Below, piece by piece: positions 36,831 to 45,218 of a stretch of DNA of 64,000 nt. Within the stretch, counting starts at the first letter, position 1. Each line of letters starts with the position of its first letter. A program made the translations under genes and the position numbers. Source of the stretch: Flaviflexus ciconiae. Lineage in GTDB: Bacteria; Actinomycetota; Actinomycetes; Actinomycetales; Actinomycetaceae. Location: positions 1-64,000 of the forward strand of contig NZ_CP034593.1 of assembly GCF_003971195.1 (NCBI RefSeq), in the 5' to 3' direction. The notes under the pieces were generated by a model that worked only from the letters and a program-made list of their open reading frames with translations, was not told where the DNA came from and did not search any database.

Positions 36831-38563
36831 ATGACGTGGAATGATGGCACAATGAACGAACCGACCGGGGGAGCTCGAGGCGAGCAGCCCGAGAAGAAGC
36901 GGCTGTTGTGGCCCTGGATCACCGGCGGTTCGATTGCTGTGCTCGCAGGTCTTTACGTTGCCGCGGCTTTCTTCTTCGCGGATCGATCCCGTCAAACACG
37001 ACGGTGTCCGGCGTTGAGATCGGTGGCATGTCCGAAGAGGCCGCTGCCGAGAAGCTCGAAACGGAGTTGCACGGCGTCCTCAACGAACCCGTTCCCGTCA
37101 CCGTTGCGGGTACCGAAATATCTGCCGAGATTGATCCGTCAGGAACCGATGTTCGAGTGGACGGGGAGGCAACCGTTGACGGGATGACCGGCCTGTCGTT
37201 CAATCCCGCCGACCTGTGGCGCCACCTGTCGGGCTCCGATGAGCTCGTGCCCGTCGTGTCCTTCGACGAGGAGGCACTTGAGTCCACCGTGACATCGCTC
37301 AACGAGCAGCTCGGTACCGAGCCCGTCAACGCAACCATTTCGTTCGCTGGCTCCACAATTCAGACCACTCCCCAGGAGAACGGCACCGGAATCGACACCG
37401 AGAATGCCGTGGAGGTTCTCAGTGAAGGCTGGCTCTCTGAGAGCCGTCCCATCGTCCTTCAGCCCACCGACCTCGAACCGGAAATCACCGATGAGGACGT
37501 GGATCGGGTGCGAAGCGAGATGGCGGAACCCCTCGTGGCAGCACCGCTGACCGTCCTGGTCGGTGAACAAGAGATCGTTCTCGAACCCACTACGCTCGCA
37601 GATACGGCCTCGTTCGAAGAGGTCGATGGCGAACTGTCCATGACGATTGATACCGAGCCACTCGTTGCCCGGGTCATTGATGGGGCGGGCGATGATCTTG
37701 AGGCCCCCAGGGATGCCGAGATTCTGATTGAGGACCACGACGAGGGGCCGATCATCAAGCCGAGCAAGAACGGCATGGTGATCAACGAGGACGAGACCGC
37801 CGCCGTTATCGAACAGGCCGCAATCAGTGAAAATCGTAGCGTTGAAGCGGTTGTGACCGAGGAAGAACCCGAGTTCACGACCGCCGATGCCGAGGCGCTC
37901 GGGGTAACCGAAGTGGTCTCCGAGATCTCGACCCCGCTGACGAATGATGCGGTGCGGACCGAAAACCTCGTTGTCGGTACCGCCAAGACCAACAACACTC
38001 TCGTTCTCCCGGGCGAGCAGTTCTCCCTGCTTGAAGAGCTCGGAGAGATCACGGAGGAGAACGGATACGTTTCTTCCGGTGTTGTCATGGAAGGGTTCAA
38101 CGCGACAGCACTCGGCGGCGGCCTTTCCCAGCTGTCCACCAACACCTTCAACCTCGGTTATCGGGGCGGCATGGAAGACGTTACTCACCAGCCGCACTCG
38201 AAGTACTTCGATCGTTACCCCATGGGAGTTGAGGCCACGATCTGGCAACCGACTGTCGACATGGTGTGGCAGAACAACTCGCCTTACGCGGTTCTTGTTG
38301 AAACCTGGGTTGAGGATGGTGAGGTCCACTCCCGCCTGTGGTCGACCGACTACTACGACGTTGATATTCAGGTGTCGGAACCCTATAACTACGTCCAGCC
38401 CACCACGAAGGTCAATACCTCGCCGGACTGCGTCCCCTACGGGGCGGGTGGGCCCGGCTTCACTGTGGATGTCTCCCGCAACGTGACGGCCGAAGGTGAA
38501 ACGGTCTACCAGAACAGCTATTCGTGGACGTATCAGCCAGTCGACGCGGCGGTCTGTGGTTAA
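36831..38563 (+). pseudogene. VanW family protein, one frameshift
   Basis: About 577 residues when repaired. The start ATG 36831 has GGAAGG seven bases upstream. A cytoplasmic tail is followed by a membrane helix LLWPWITGGSIAVLAGLYVAAAFFF. The frame then breaks at about 36984, one base short of IPSNTTVSGVEIGGM. Next come two or three PG_binding_4-like repeats and a C-terminal VanW domain (VLPGEQFSLLEELGEIT, LGGGLSQLSTNTFNLGY, DVTHQPHSKYFDRYPMG). An envelope protein of unknown biochemical role, sometimes found in glycopeptide resistance clusters; no other van genes are nearby. Confidence 0.85.
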
Positions 38564-38616
38564 ACACGGAAAAAATGGGATACTGGTAAAACCAATTTGA
38601 AAGGGAGCTGTGAACA

Positions 38617-38940
38617 GTGACGTACGTAATCGCATTGCCCTGTGTTGATATCAAGGATCGTGCCTGTGTCGACGAGTGTCCGGTCGACTGCATCTACGAG
38701 GGCGAGCGCATGCTCTACATCCATCCCGATGAATGTGTCGACTGCGGCGCTTGTGAGCCTGTCTGCCCTGTCGAAGCGATCTTCTACGAAGATGACACCC
38801 CCGAAGAGTGGAGTGAATACTATAAAGCCAACGTCGAATTCTTCGACAAAATTGGCTCCCCAGGAGGGGCCGCAAAGATGGGAGTCATTAACTATGACCA
38901 CCCGATTGTGGCTGCCCTCCCAGAAGGCATCAACGACTAA
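38617..38940 (+). CDS. fdxA: Ferredoxin, 7Fe type
   Basis: Small electron carrier. 107 residues from GTG 38617 (AAAGGGAG upstream). The N-terminal cluster region DRACVDECPVDCIYEG and the second motif CVDCGACEPVCPVEAIF give the seven-Fe arrangement (one 3Fe-4S and one 4Fe-4S), as in mycobacterial FdxA. The C-terminal extension through VEFFDKIGSPGGAAKMG is typical. Its stop overlaps the dapC start (TAATG), a gene pair widely conserved in actinobacteria. Confidence 0.96.
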   Translation: MTYVIALPCVDIKDRACVDECPVDCIYEGERMLYIHPDECVDCGACEPVCPVEAIFYEDDTPEEWSEYYKANVEFFDKIGSPGGAAKMGVINYDHPIVAALPEGIND

Positions 38941-40073
38941 TGCCGCTCCTGGGGGAAGGGTTACCCGACTTCCCGTGGGACACCCTCACACCCTATAAGG
39001 AGCTCGCAACGAGCTATCCCGGGACTGTTGCCGATCTTTCGATCGGCACTCCCGTGGACCCCACGCCGCAGATCGCGATCGATGCAATTCGCTCGGCAGA
39101 ACAATCCCCGGGATATCCACCGGCACTCGGCACACCGGAACTGCGGGAAGCCATGGTGGGCTGGTGGCAGCGCGTTCGCGGAGCCACGCTCGCTACGGAC
39201 GCGGTCCTGCCCACCCTTGGCAGTAAAGAGATGGTGGCGCTCCTCCCGTCGCTCATAGGAGCCACAGGGAGTGTCCTCATCCCCGAGGTCGCCTACCCGA
39301 CCTACGACGTCGGAGCGCGTCTCTCGGGCGCCACACCCGTGCCGATCGACACCGCTTCTGATCCTGGATCTTGGCCCGAGGCCGACCTGGTCTGGTTGAA
39401 CTCGCCGGGCAATCCCGACGGCCACGTCCTCGACCGGAACCAGCTACGCAGGATTGCGGCATGGGCGAAGGAAACGGGCACAATTGTTGCCTCCGATGAA
39501 TGCTATGCGGCACTGCCCTGGGAAGAGCCCTACGTGACCGAAGGAGTGCCCTCGATCCTCGCAGACGACGTGTCGGGGCCAGATAAAACCAACCTGCTTG
39601 CCCTGTACTCGTCCTCGAAACAGTCGAACCTCGCAGGCTACCGCGCAGCCATGATCGCCGGAGACCCAAAGATCCTGACGCCTCTCATCGAGGTCCGCAA
39701 ACACATGGGGTTCCTCATGCCGGGGCCGGTGCAGAAGGCCATGGCCGCGGTTCTCAACGACGACGGGCACGTTGCTCAGCAGCGAGAGATCTACCGCAGG
39801 CGCAGGAATATCCTCACAGACGCGGTAATCGAAGCCGGTCTGGTTACCGACCCCGAAACGAATGCCGGTCTCTACCTGTGGCTGGGAGATGCTCGCGAGA
39901 AGGCCGATGCGTGGGAGATCGTTGAAGCCCTCGCACAGCGTGGCATTCTCGTCGCCCCCGGCACCTTCTACGGTGAAGCGAGCCGCATGAAAGTGCGGAT
40001 GTCGTTGACCGGATCAGACGAAGCCGTCGAGGCCGCGGCACAGCGCCTCAAGGAACGGCCACTCTTCGGCTGA
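38940..40073 (+). CDS. dapC: Succinyldiaminopimelate transaminase
   Basis: PLP-dependent aminotransferase of lysine and peptidoglycan (diaminopimelate) biosynthesis. 377 residues. The fold-type I landmarks are LNSPGNPDGHVL (Asn-Pro-x-Gly), SDECYAALPWEE (Asp contacting PLP) and YSSSKQSNLAGYRAAM, where the Lys in SSKQS should bind PLP. The C-terminal Arg in MKVRMSLTG binds the substrate carboxylate. Identification as DapC rests on the fdxA neighbour and on the sequence type. Overlaps fdxA by one base. Confidence 0.93.
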   Translation: MPLLGEGLPDFPWDTLTPYKELATSYPGTVADLSIGTPVDPTPQIAIDAIRSAEQSPGYPPALGTPELREAMVGWWQRVRGATLATDAVLPTLGSKEMVALLPSLIGATGSVLIPEVAYPTYDVGARLSGATPVPIDTASDPGSWPEADLVWLNSPGNPDGHVLDRNQLRRIAAWAKETGTIVASDECYAALPWEEPYVTEGVPSILADDVSGPDKTNLLALYSSSKQSNLAGYRAAMIAGDPKILTPLIEVRKHMGFLMPGPVQKAMAAVLNDDGHVAQQREIYRRRRNILTDAVIEAGLVTDPETNAGLYLWLGDAREKADAWEIVEALAQRGILVAPGTFYGEASRMKVRMSLTGSDEAVEAAAQRLKERPLFG

Positions 40074-40365
40074 GCAACACCGTTTGTCGTTTTCGATTGA
40101 GCGATACCTTTCCCAGACCGGGCAATCCTGATTGTCTGAGCAATCACCCTCGACGATGGGGCGACCCTGACCTTCAGCTACGCATGTCAGAAATCCGCAA
40201 ATAAACTGCCTCTTCATAGTTGAGTGTGTCATAGGGGGTTTGCGGGTCGGGGCTTGAGACGGGGTCGGGATCTTTCATGATTGGAATAACGACAAACCAA
40301 TTGGAAAGACCCCGACCTGGACAAGACTGTCCTTACTGCCCCGGATTTGAACGCTCTCTGTGCTC
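40074..40365. other. Gap after dapC with possible insertion-sequence end
   Basis: 292 bases between convergent genes. It holds three GGTCGGG motifs and an imperfect inverted repeat (40263-40284 with 40297-40317). After it, one frame reads TVLTAPDLNALCALS, which faintly resembles the N-terminus of ISL3-family transposases. No open gene. Confidence 0.35.
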
Positions 40366-41199
40366 TTAGCCGTTCTTTCGAAGCAGATGATTCCACAATT
40401 CTTCATTGACCCGTTCGGCTCCGGGAATGTGTGTGCTTACCATCGCCGCGATGTGGCGATATCCGTCGGTATTGATGTTCTCGACATCCGAGTCCCAGCG
40501 GATGCTGGGAGGGATTGCTCCTCTGGCAGCGATCGGCTTCGCGCATTTGCCGGTTCCGAGAAGAACAATGTCGGGGAACCACGCGATAGAGCGGTCGAAG
40601 TCCTCATCGGCTGATGCTCTGGCCCCGCGTACTACCGGATCGCGAAATGCTACCGGTGCTACGTTGATGGGGAAGCCGAGGGTGGCAAAGCGCAGGAGGG
40701 ATTCTTCCCAACCCTCATGAAGAAGCGTGGGATCAAGGACAAGCAGGGAACGCCCCAGGAGGCTGTCGAGAAGAGGAAGGGTTGTTTCGAAGGCCGGCAT
40801 GAGACGCCTGCCGCGCAGATCCTTCCATTTTGTCCACTCCATGGCATCCGATTCGTGATCTGTGGCGATGGCCCGCTGATCGGGGGAGGCCTCGGCGATT
40901 GCCGTGGTGTAGGACCAGTCGGGATGGTGCAGAGTGGTGGAAGCCCAGACCCTCACCGGTCCCATGCCCGCTTCTTCGCGCGCCTCGCGCAGACCACCCT
41001 GGATTGGGGTTTCGTCGTAGTCGATGGCGCCACCGGGAATGCCCCACGTGCCGCCGGACATGGACCAGGCGGCACGCAATTGGAGAATCACCGAGGGGTC
41101 TTCTGCCTCCTTCCAAGCGAGCACTCCCGCCGCGCCGGCGTGGCCCCAGTGGCGTTTCCCACAGGCGCAGTGGACGATTCCGTCGGCGCTAGCTCCCAT
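40366..41199 (-). CDS. NUDIX hydrolase with C-terminal extension
   Basis: 277 residues. The Nudix box GGAIDYDETPIQGG plus LREAREEAGMG (about 55-78) has all the required Gly, Glu and Arg-Glu residues for hydrolysis of nucleoside diphosphate derivatives. The N-terminus carries CACGKRHWG, as in actinobacterial members that follow a GxHWGxxGAAG pattern. The extra C-terminal 130 residues form a domain I do not recognise (GFPINVAPVAFRDPVVRG, DGYRHIAAMVSTHI). Start ATG 41199 overlaps the maf stop by 11 bases, so it is the last gene of the DUF885-maf operon. Confidence 0.85.
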   Translation of the reverse strand: MGASADGIVHCACGKRHWGHAGAAGVLAWKEAEDPSVILQLRAAWSMSGGTWGIPGGAIDYDETPIQGGLREAREEAGMGPVRVWASTTLHHPDWSYTTAIAEASPDQRAIATDHESDAMEWTKWKDLRGRRLMPAFETTLPLLDSLLGRSLLVLDPTLLHEGWEESLLRFATLGFPINVAPVAFRDPVVRGARASADEDFDRSIAWFPDIVLLGTGKCAKPIAARGAIPPSIRWDSDVENINTDGYRHIAAMVSTHIPGAERVNEELWNHLLRKNG

Positions 41200-41785
41200 G
41201 CCAAAAATCCGTCACCGAATATCCGGTCTGGGAAAGAAGGGAGCGGAGGACGGGAAGGGACAGGCCCGTGACGCCGTGCGGATCGCCCTCGATGCGGTCA
41301 ATGAACGGGCCGCCGTAGCCGTCGATTGTGAAGGAACCCGCCACGTGCAACGGCTCACCGGTGGCAATGTAGGCCTCGATCTCGGCATCCGTCATATTGC
41401 CCACGTGCACCGTGGCCGTGGAGACTGCACCGACAGCGCCGTTTGGAGTAATGAGCCAATGCCCGGTGTGGAGGTCGCCTGCACGTCCCCTCATGGCATG
41501 GAGGCGCTCGCGCGCCACCTTTTCCGTGTGGGGTTTTCCAACAACCTTTCCGTCCATCTCAAACATGGAATCGCAGCCAATGACAAAGTCATGACTCGTG
41601 CTGCTTCCAACGGCCTCTGCCTTTGCGCGGGCTAGGGCAAGAACCAACTCCGTGGCAGTGGCGTCTGGCATGGCTTCGAGAATGGCGTCCTCGTCGACCT
41701 CGGACACGATGACATCGGGGGTGATACCGGCACCGGTGAGAACCTGGAGCCGGCCGGGGGATTTACTTGCGAGACAGAGCTTCAT
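41189..41785 (-). CDS. maf: Maf family nucleotide pyrophosphatase
   Basis: Hydrolyses non-canonical or modified nucleoside triphosphates to monophosphates. 198 residues from ATG 41785. Family motifs: LASKSPGRLQVLTGAG (SxSPRR-type loop), SEVDEDAI, VIGCDSMFEMDG (the Q/S..D catalytic region), GKPHTEKVARERLHAMRG and FTIDGYGGPFIDRIEGD. The SPGR in place of SPRR is a small deviation. It overlaps the upstream DUF885 gene by 23 bases and the NUDIX gene by 11, making a two-step nucleotide-cleaning operon plausible. Confidence 0.92.
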   Translation of the reverse strand: MKLCLASKSPGRLQVLTGAGITPDVIVSEVDEDAILEAMPDATATELVLALARAKAEAVGSSTSHDFVIGCDSMFEMDGKVVGKPHTEKVARERLHAMRGRAGDLHTGHWLITPNGAVGAVSTATVHVGNMTDAEIEAYIATGEPLHVAGSFTIDGYGGPFIDRIEGDPHGVTGLSLPVLRSLLSQTGYSVTDFWHGS

Positions 41786-43322
41786 GAAGTACATCCAGTC
41801 CGACGGAGCCAAGGGCAAGGGCGCGGCTATGGAAGTCTCGCAGGCTCTCCCCGCGCTCGAGAGCGCTATCGCGCTCCTGCATCCACAGCCTCTGGCCGAT
41901 GAGGTAGGACGGGGCCTGCCCCGGCCACCCGAGGTAGCGGTCCAGTTCGAAGGCGAGGAAGGAGTGATCCATGGCGACATTCTCGGTGAGGAACTCCCAG
42001 GCCTGATCGGCGGTCCAGCCCTTTACGTGTGCGCCGATATCAACGCGAACGCGAGCGGCACGCAGGCGCTGAGCGTCGAGCATGCCGAGGTAGTCGGCAG
42101 GGTCATCAAGGTAACCAAGATCGGCCATAAGGCGTTCCGCGTACAGCGCCCATCCTTCACCGAAACCGGAGGTCCAGCTGACAAGCCGGCGCCACCTGTT
42201 GAGGTTCGGGTTGGCAACGGCAAGGCCCAGCTGCAGGTGGTGGCCGGGAACGCCCTCGTGGTAGACGGTGGTCTTTTCTGTCCAGGTCGTGAACGTGTCG
42301 ACGCCTTCGGGGACGGACCACCACATCTGGCCCGGGCGGGTCAGATCATCGGAGGGCTGGGTGTAGTAGATCCCGCCCGTACCGGGGTAGAGGACACGTG
42401 CGTCGATACGGCGCAGGTCTTCGGGAATGTCGAACTCCGAGGAGACTCCGCGGACAGCCTCATCGGCCGTCTCCTGCATCCACGTCCTCAGGTTCTCCCG
42501 GCCGTGGATCTGTCGAGCAGGATCCGCGTTGAGGCGGTCCATGGCTTCCCGCACAGACGTTCCCGGGCCGTACAGGTCGGCTGCAATCTTCTCCTGCTCG
42601 GCAATGATGCCAGCCAGCTGATCATCGGCCCAGTCGTAGGTCTCGTCGATGTCGACATCGGAGCCGAGGAAGTACTTGAGGTGCGCCGGGTAGCGTTCTG
42701 CCCCGATGCCGTCGACCTCGGTCTGGGGCAGGGTTGGCAGGAACTTTGCGAGATCTGCGAAGGCCTCCTTCGCGGCCGACGTGTCGATGTCCTGCTCCTC
42801 AAGCTCGACGAGGATCCCGGATGTTGCCACCTGATTGGCCTGGTCCGCGCAGTTCTTGACCTGCCGGACGGGGAAAGGCCGCCCGTTACCGACTCGCCAC
42901 GAGAGGGCCTCGCGATACTGACCAATAGCCGCGGGGATCGCGGCAACGCGTTCCGCGATTGCTTCCCAGTCTTCTTCGGTTTTGCGGGACATGAGATCGA
43001 AGGAATCGCGAATGTCCTGGATCGGGGAGGCGATGACATTGAGTGCACCGATCTCGTCATCGGCGATTGCAAGAGCGGACTCGAGGCGCTCCGTCATGGC
43101 GGCCTTTGTCACCCACTCGTCTTCATTGGTGGGCTCCACCTTTGCCAGGGCCGCAAGCGTGTTACGGTCAAGGTCGTTCATCGCCTCGATTCCCGCAGGT
43201 GAGTAGTCATCGAGCTTGCCGGTCTTTTCCAGTCCGGTCTCGGAGGCAAAGAGTGGGGAAAGGGCACACAGCTCGGTCACGTACCGGTCCGCCAGCTGGT
43301 TGATGGTGATGAGTTCGCTCAT
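41763..43322 (-). CDS. DUF885 family protein (predicted metallopeptidase)
   Basis: 519 residues. The centre carries TTVYHEGVPGHHLQLGLA (about residues 345-362), the HExxxGHH-like zinc site of the DUF885 family, and WTSGFGEGWALYAERLM supplies the downstream Glu. The final third (YLGWPGQAPSYLIGQRLW) is also conserved in the family. No signal peptide, so it is cytosolic. Probable peptidase of unknown substrate. Start ATG 43322 has TAGGCT six bases upstream and no ribosome binding site. First gene of the operon with maf and the NUDIX gene. Confidence 0.9.
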   Translation of the reverse strand: MSELITINQLADRYVTELCALSPLFASETGLEKTGKLDDYSPAGIEAMNDLDRNTLAALAKVEPTNEDEWVTKAAMTERLESALAIADDEIGALNVIASPIQDIRDSFDLMSRKTEEDWEAIAERVAAIPAAIGQYREALSWRVGNGRPFPVRQVKNCADQANQVATSGILVELEEQDIDTSAAKEAFADLAKFLPTLPQTEVDGIGAERYPAHLKYFLGSDVDIDETYDWADDQLAGIIAEQEKIAADLYGPGTSVREAMDRLNADPARQIHGRENLRTWMQETADEAVRGVSSEFDIPEDLRRIDARVLYPGTGGIYYTQPSDDLTRPGQMWWSVPEGVDTFTTWTEKTTVYHEGVPGHHLQLGLAVANPNLNRWRRLVSWTSGFGEGWALYAERLMADLGYLDDPADYLGMLDAQRLRAARVRVDIGAHVKGWTADQAWEFLTENVAMDHSFLAFELDRYLGWPGQAPSYLIGQRLWMQERDSALERGESLRDFHSRALALGSVGLDVLHEALSRK

Positions 43323-43328
43323 AGTGTC

Positions 43329-43334
43329 AGCCTA
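43329..43334 (-). promoter_or_regulatory. -10 box for leaderless DUF885 operon
   Basis: Minus strand TAGGCT, six bases, then ATG at 43322; no ribosome binding site. Confidence 0.5.
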
Positions 43335-43359
43335 CGCTAGGACGTAATGACCACCAGCT

Positions 43360-43388
43360 TTGGGTTCCGTGAATTCTACTGGTAAACT
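43360..43388 (+). promoter_or_regulatory. Promoter of the adenylate cyclase gene
   Basis: TTGGGT (43360-43365), 17-base spacer, TAAACT (43383-43388), then seven bases to GTG 43396. Both boxes at ideal spacing support a leaderless transcript. Confidence 0.6.
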
Positions 43389-43395
43389 CATCTAT

Positions 43396-44427
43396 GTGAC
43401 CCGCGACACAAGACATGAGATGGCCCATAAGACCGTAGAGGCTCGGGCGAATTCTCTTCTTACGGGCGAGGCTCAGTTCACTCTGGTCGAGGCGGCCGAG
43501 AGGACGGGTGTCGATGCTCGCACGGTCCGGCGCTTCTGGATCGCCATGGGATTCCCGGCGATCGACGATGAGGAAAACGACAAGATTTTCACGGGTTACG
43601 ACCTGGAGATGATGCGACGTCACTTCGATAAGCTGTCCGCGGGTCAGTTCGATGCCGACACCCTCAACTCTCTTTTGCGCGCCCAGTCGCACATGGCGGA
43701 CCGCCTTGTCCTGTGGCAGTACGAGGCTCTTGTCGAATTTGCCGAGTCGACATTCGAACTGGATGATATTTCGGCTCGCTACTGGGTAATCGAGCACATC
43801 GACGAATATCTACCGCTCCTCGAAGAGCAGATGAAGTACGTGTGGCGCCGGCACACGGCGGCGTTCCTTCGCCGCTCCGAGGTTGAGCTGCGCAGGCGCT
43901 CCCCGGAAGTGGACACGCCGGACCTGCCGCCCCTCCAGCGCGCAGTCGGCTTTATTGATCTCGTTGCCTTCACCTCCCGCTCCCGCGAATTTGGGTCCGA
44001 TCAGCTCGTGTCATTCATGAGGGACTTCGAGTTCACGTGCCGCGACATCATCACCAGTCATGGCGCCCGCCTCGTCAAAACGGTCGGCGATGCCGTTATC
44101 TTCATATCCGAGGACCTGGCAACCGGCGCCAAGGTCGCCACCGAGCTCGTGTCAGCACTCGGCCGAATCGAAGGCATGCTACCCGTTCGAGCCTCCCTAC
44201 TGTGGGGGAGGGTCGTCTCCTCCTTCGGTGACATCTTCGGTCCCGTCGTTAACCTGGCGAGCCGCCTTGTTGATGTGGCCCCGACCGGCTCGGTCCTCAT
44301 TGACCGCCCCACGGCGTCCGCGATCCTGAACTCCCTATCGTCCAGCTACCTCGTTCTGCCGTTTGGGCAACAGGATCTGCGCGGAACCGGAAGCGTCGAG
44401 ATCTTTGAGTTGAAAAAGTTGCGATAA
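43396..44427 (+). CDS. Class III adenylate cyclase with Rv1264-like regulatory domain
   Basis: Makes cAMP from ATP. 343 residues from GTG 43396. The N-terminal half begins with a MerR-like helix-turn-helix (FTLVEAAERTGVDARTVRRF) and helices resembling the pH-sensing autoinhibitory domain of mycobacterial Rv1264. The catalytic half has every needed residue: metal Asp in GFIDLVAFTS, Lys and metal Asp in VKTVGDAVIF, Asp in GDIFGPVV, and Asn and Arg in VNLASRL. Adenine specificity follows from that Lys-Asp pair. No membrane helix, so cytosolic. Active as a homodimer in this family. Confidence 0.92.
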   Translation: MTRDTRHEMAHKTVEARANSLLTGEAQFTLVEAAERTGVDARTVRRFWIAMGFPAIDDEENDKIFTGYDLEMMRRHFDKLSAGQFDADTLNSLLRAQSHMADRLVLWQYEALVEFAESTFELDDISARYWVIEHIDEYLPLLEEQMKYVWRRHTAAFLRRSEVELRRRSPEVDTPDLPPLQRAVGFIDLVAFTSRSREFGSDQLVSFMRDFEFTCRDIITSHGARLVKTVGDAVIFISEDLATGAKVATELVSALGRIEGMLPVRASLLWGRVVSSFGDIFGPVVNLASRLVDVAPTGSVLIDRPTASAILNSLSSSYLVLPFGQQDLRGTGSVEIFELKKLR

Positions 44428-44525
44428 GCTCGTTCTTTGCTCTGGTGTTTCTGTGAGAACGGTAAAGGTTTCGTAAAGAAAGTAAATATTGCCTCTAAAT
44501 CACGCCGGAAAATGGGTTGGCCATC

Positions 44526-44531
44526 TATACT
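44526..44531 (+). promoter_or_regulatory. -10 box for leaderless two-component operon
   Basis: TATACT, six bases, then GTG 44538; no ribosome binding site. Confidence 0.6.
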
Positions 44532-44537
44532 CGGAGT

Positions 44538-45215
44538 GTGACTAAGGTATTACTCGTTGAAGATGATCTCGCAATCTCCGACCCGCTGGTCCGCGCTCTT
44601 GGGCGTGAGGGCTACGAGGTGCGGCCGCACGGGACCGGGCGGAGCGCGCTCGATGAGCTCTCGAACGGTGCTGACCTCATCATTCTCGACCTCGGCCTGC
44701 CGGACATGGATGGGCTCGACGTTGCTCGTACTATCCGGTCGCAGGGCTCGACCGTCCCGATCTTGATCCTGACGGCTCGCGCCGACGAGGTCGACATGGT
44801 TGTTGGCCTCGACGCTGGAGCCGATGACTACGTGACCAAGCCTTTCCGTCTTGCGGAGCTCATGGCCCGTGTGCGGGCACTTCTGCGCCGCGGAAGCGGC
44901 GAGGAGAGCGAAGCCGATATTCTGTCCGCCCAGGACGTCAAGGTGGACGTGTCCGCCCACCGCGCGTGGGTGAAGGACAAGGAACTTCACCTGACCGGTA
45001 AGGAATTCGATCTCCTCACCGTGCTTTTGAGGGATGCTGGCTCCGTCGTGTCCCGCGAGGACCTCATGGATCAGGTGTGGGGCTCAGACTCCGCTTCCTC
45101 TACCAAAAAGCTGGACATGCACGTGTCGTGGCTACGTCGCAAGCTGGGCGACGACGCGAACGAACCGAGGTACATCTCGACCGTTCGCGGCATGGGATTC
45201 CGGTTCGAGAACTAA
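44538..45215 (+). CDS. OmpR-family response regulator
   Basis: 225 residues from GTG 44538. Receiver domain: acidic pair EDD (8-10), phosphoacceptor Asp51 in LIILDLGLPDMDG, Thr in LILTAR and Lys in VTKPFRL. The C-terminal winged helix (LHLTGKEFDLLTVLLRDAG, RYISTVRGMGFRF) binds DNA. Upstream start at 44517 is open but the -10 box TATACT overlaps that region, so the leaderless GTG is preferred. Pairs with the histidine kinase three bases downstream. The signal is unknown. Confidence 0.95.
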   Translation: MTKVLLVEDDLAISDPLVRALGREGYEVRPHGTGRSALDELSNGADLIILDLGLPDMDGLDVARTIRSQGSTVPILILTARADEVDMVVGLDAGADDYVTKPFRLAELMARVRALLRRGSGEESEADILSAQDVKVDVSAHRAWVKDKELHLTGKEFDLLTVLLRDAGSVVSREDLMDQVWGSDSASSTKKLDMHVSWLRRKLGDDANEPRYISTVRGMGFRFEN

Positions 45216-45218
45216 ACC

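Noticed and set aside
36338..38563. A vancomycin-resistance cluster
   Set aside because: VanW-domain proteins are common in actinobacteria without resistance; no vanH, vanA/B or vanX-like gene is present.
37139..38635. A 498-codon minus-strand frame opposite the VanW gene
   Set aside because: Crosses a clear VanW domain and the fdxA promoter region; no recognisable motifs.
41598..43202. A 534-codon plus-strand frame opposite maf and DUF885
   Set aside because: Both minus-strand genes have clear family motifs; the plus frame is a third-position artefact.
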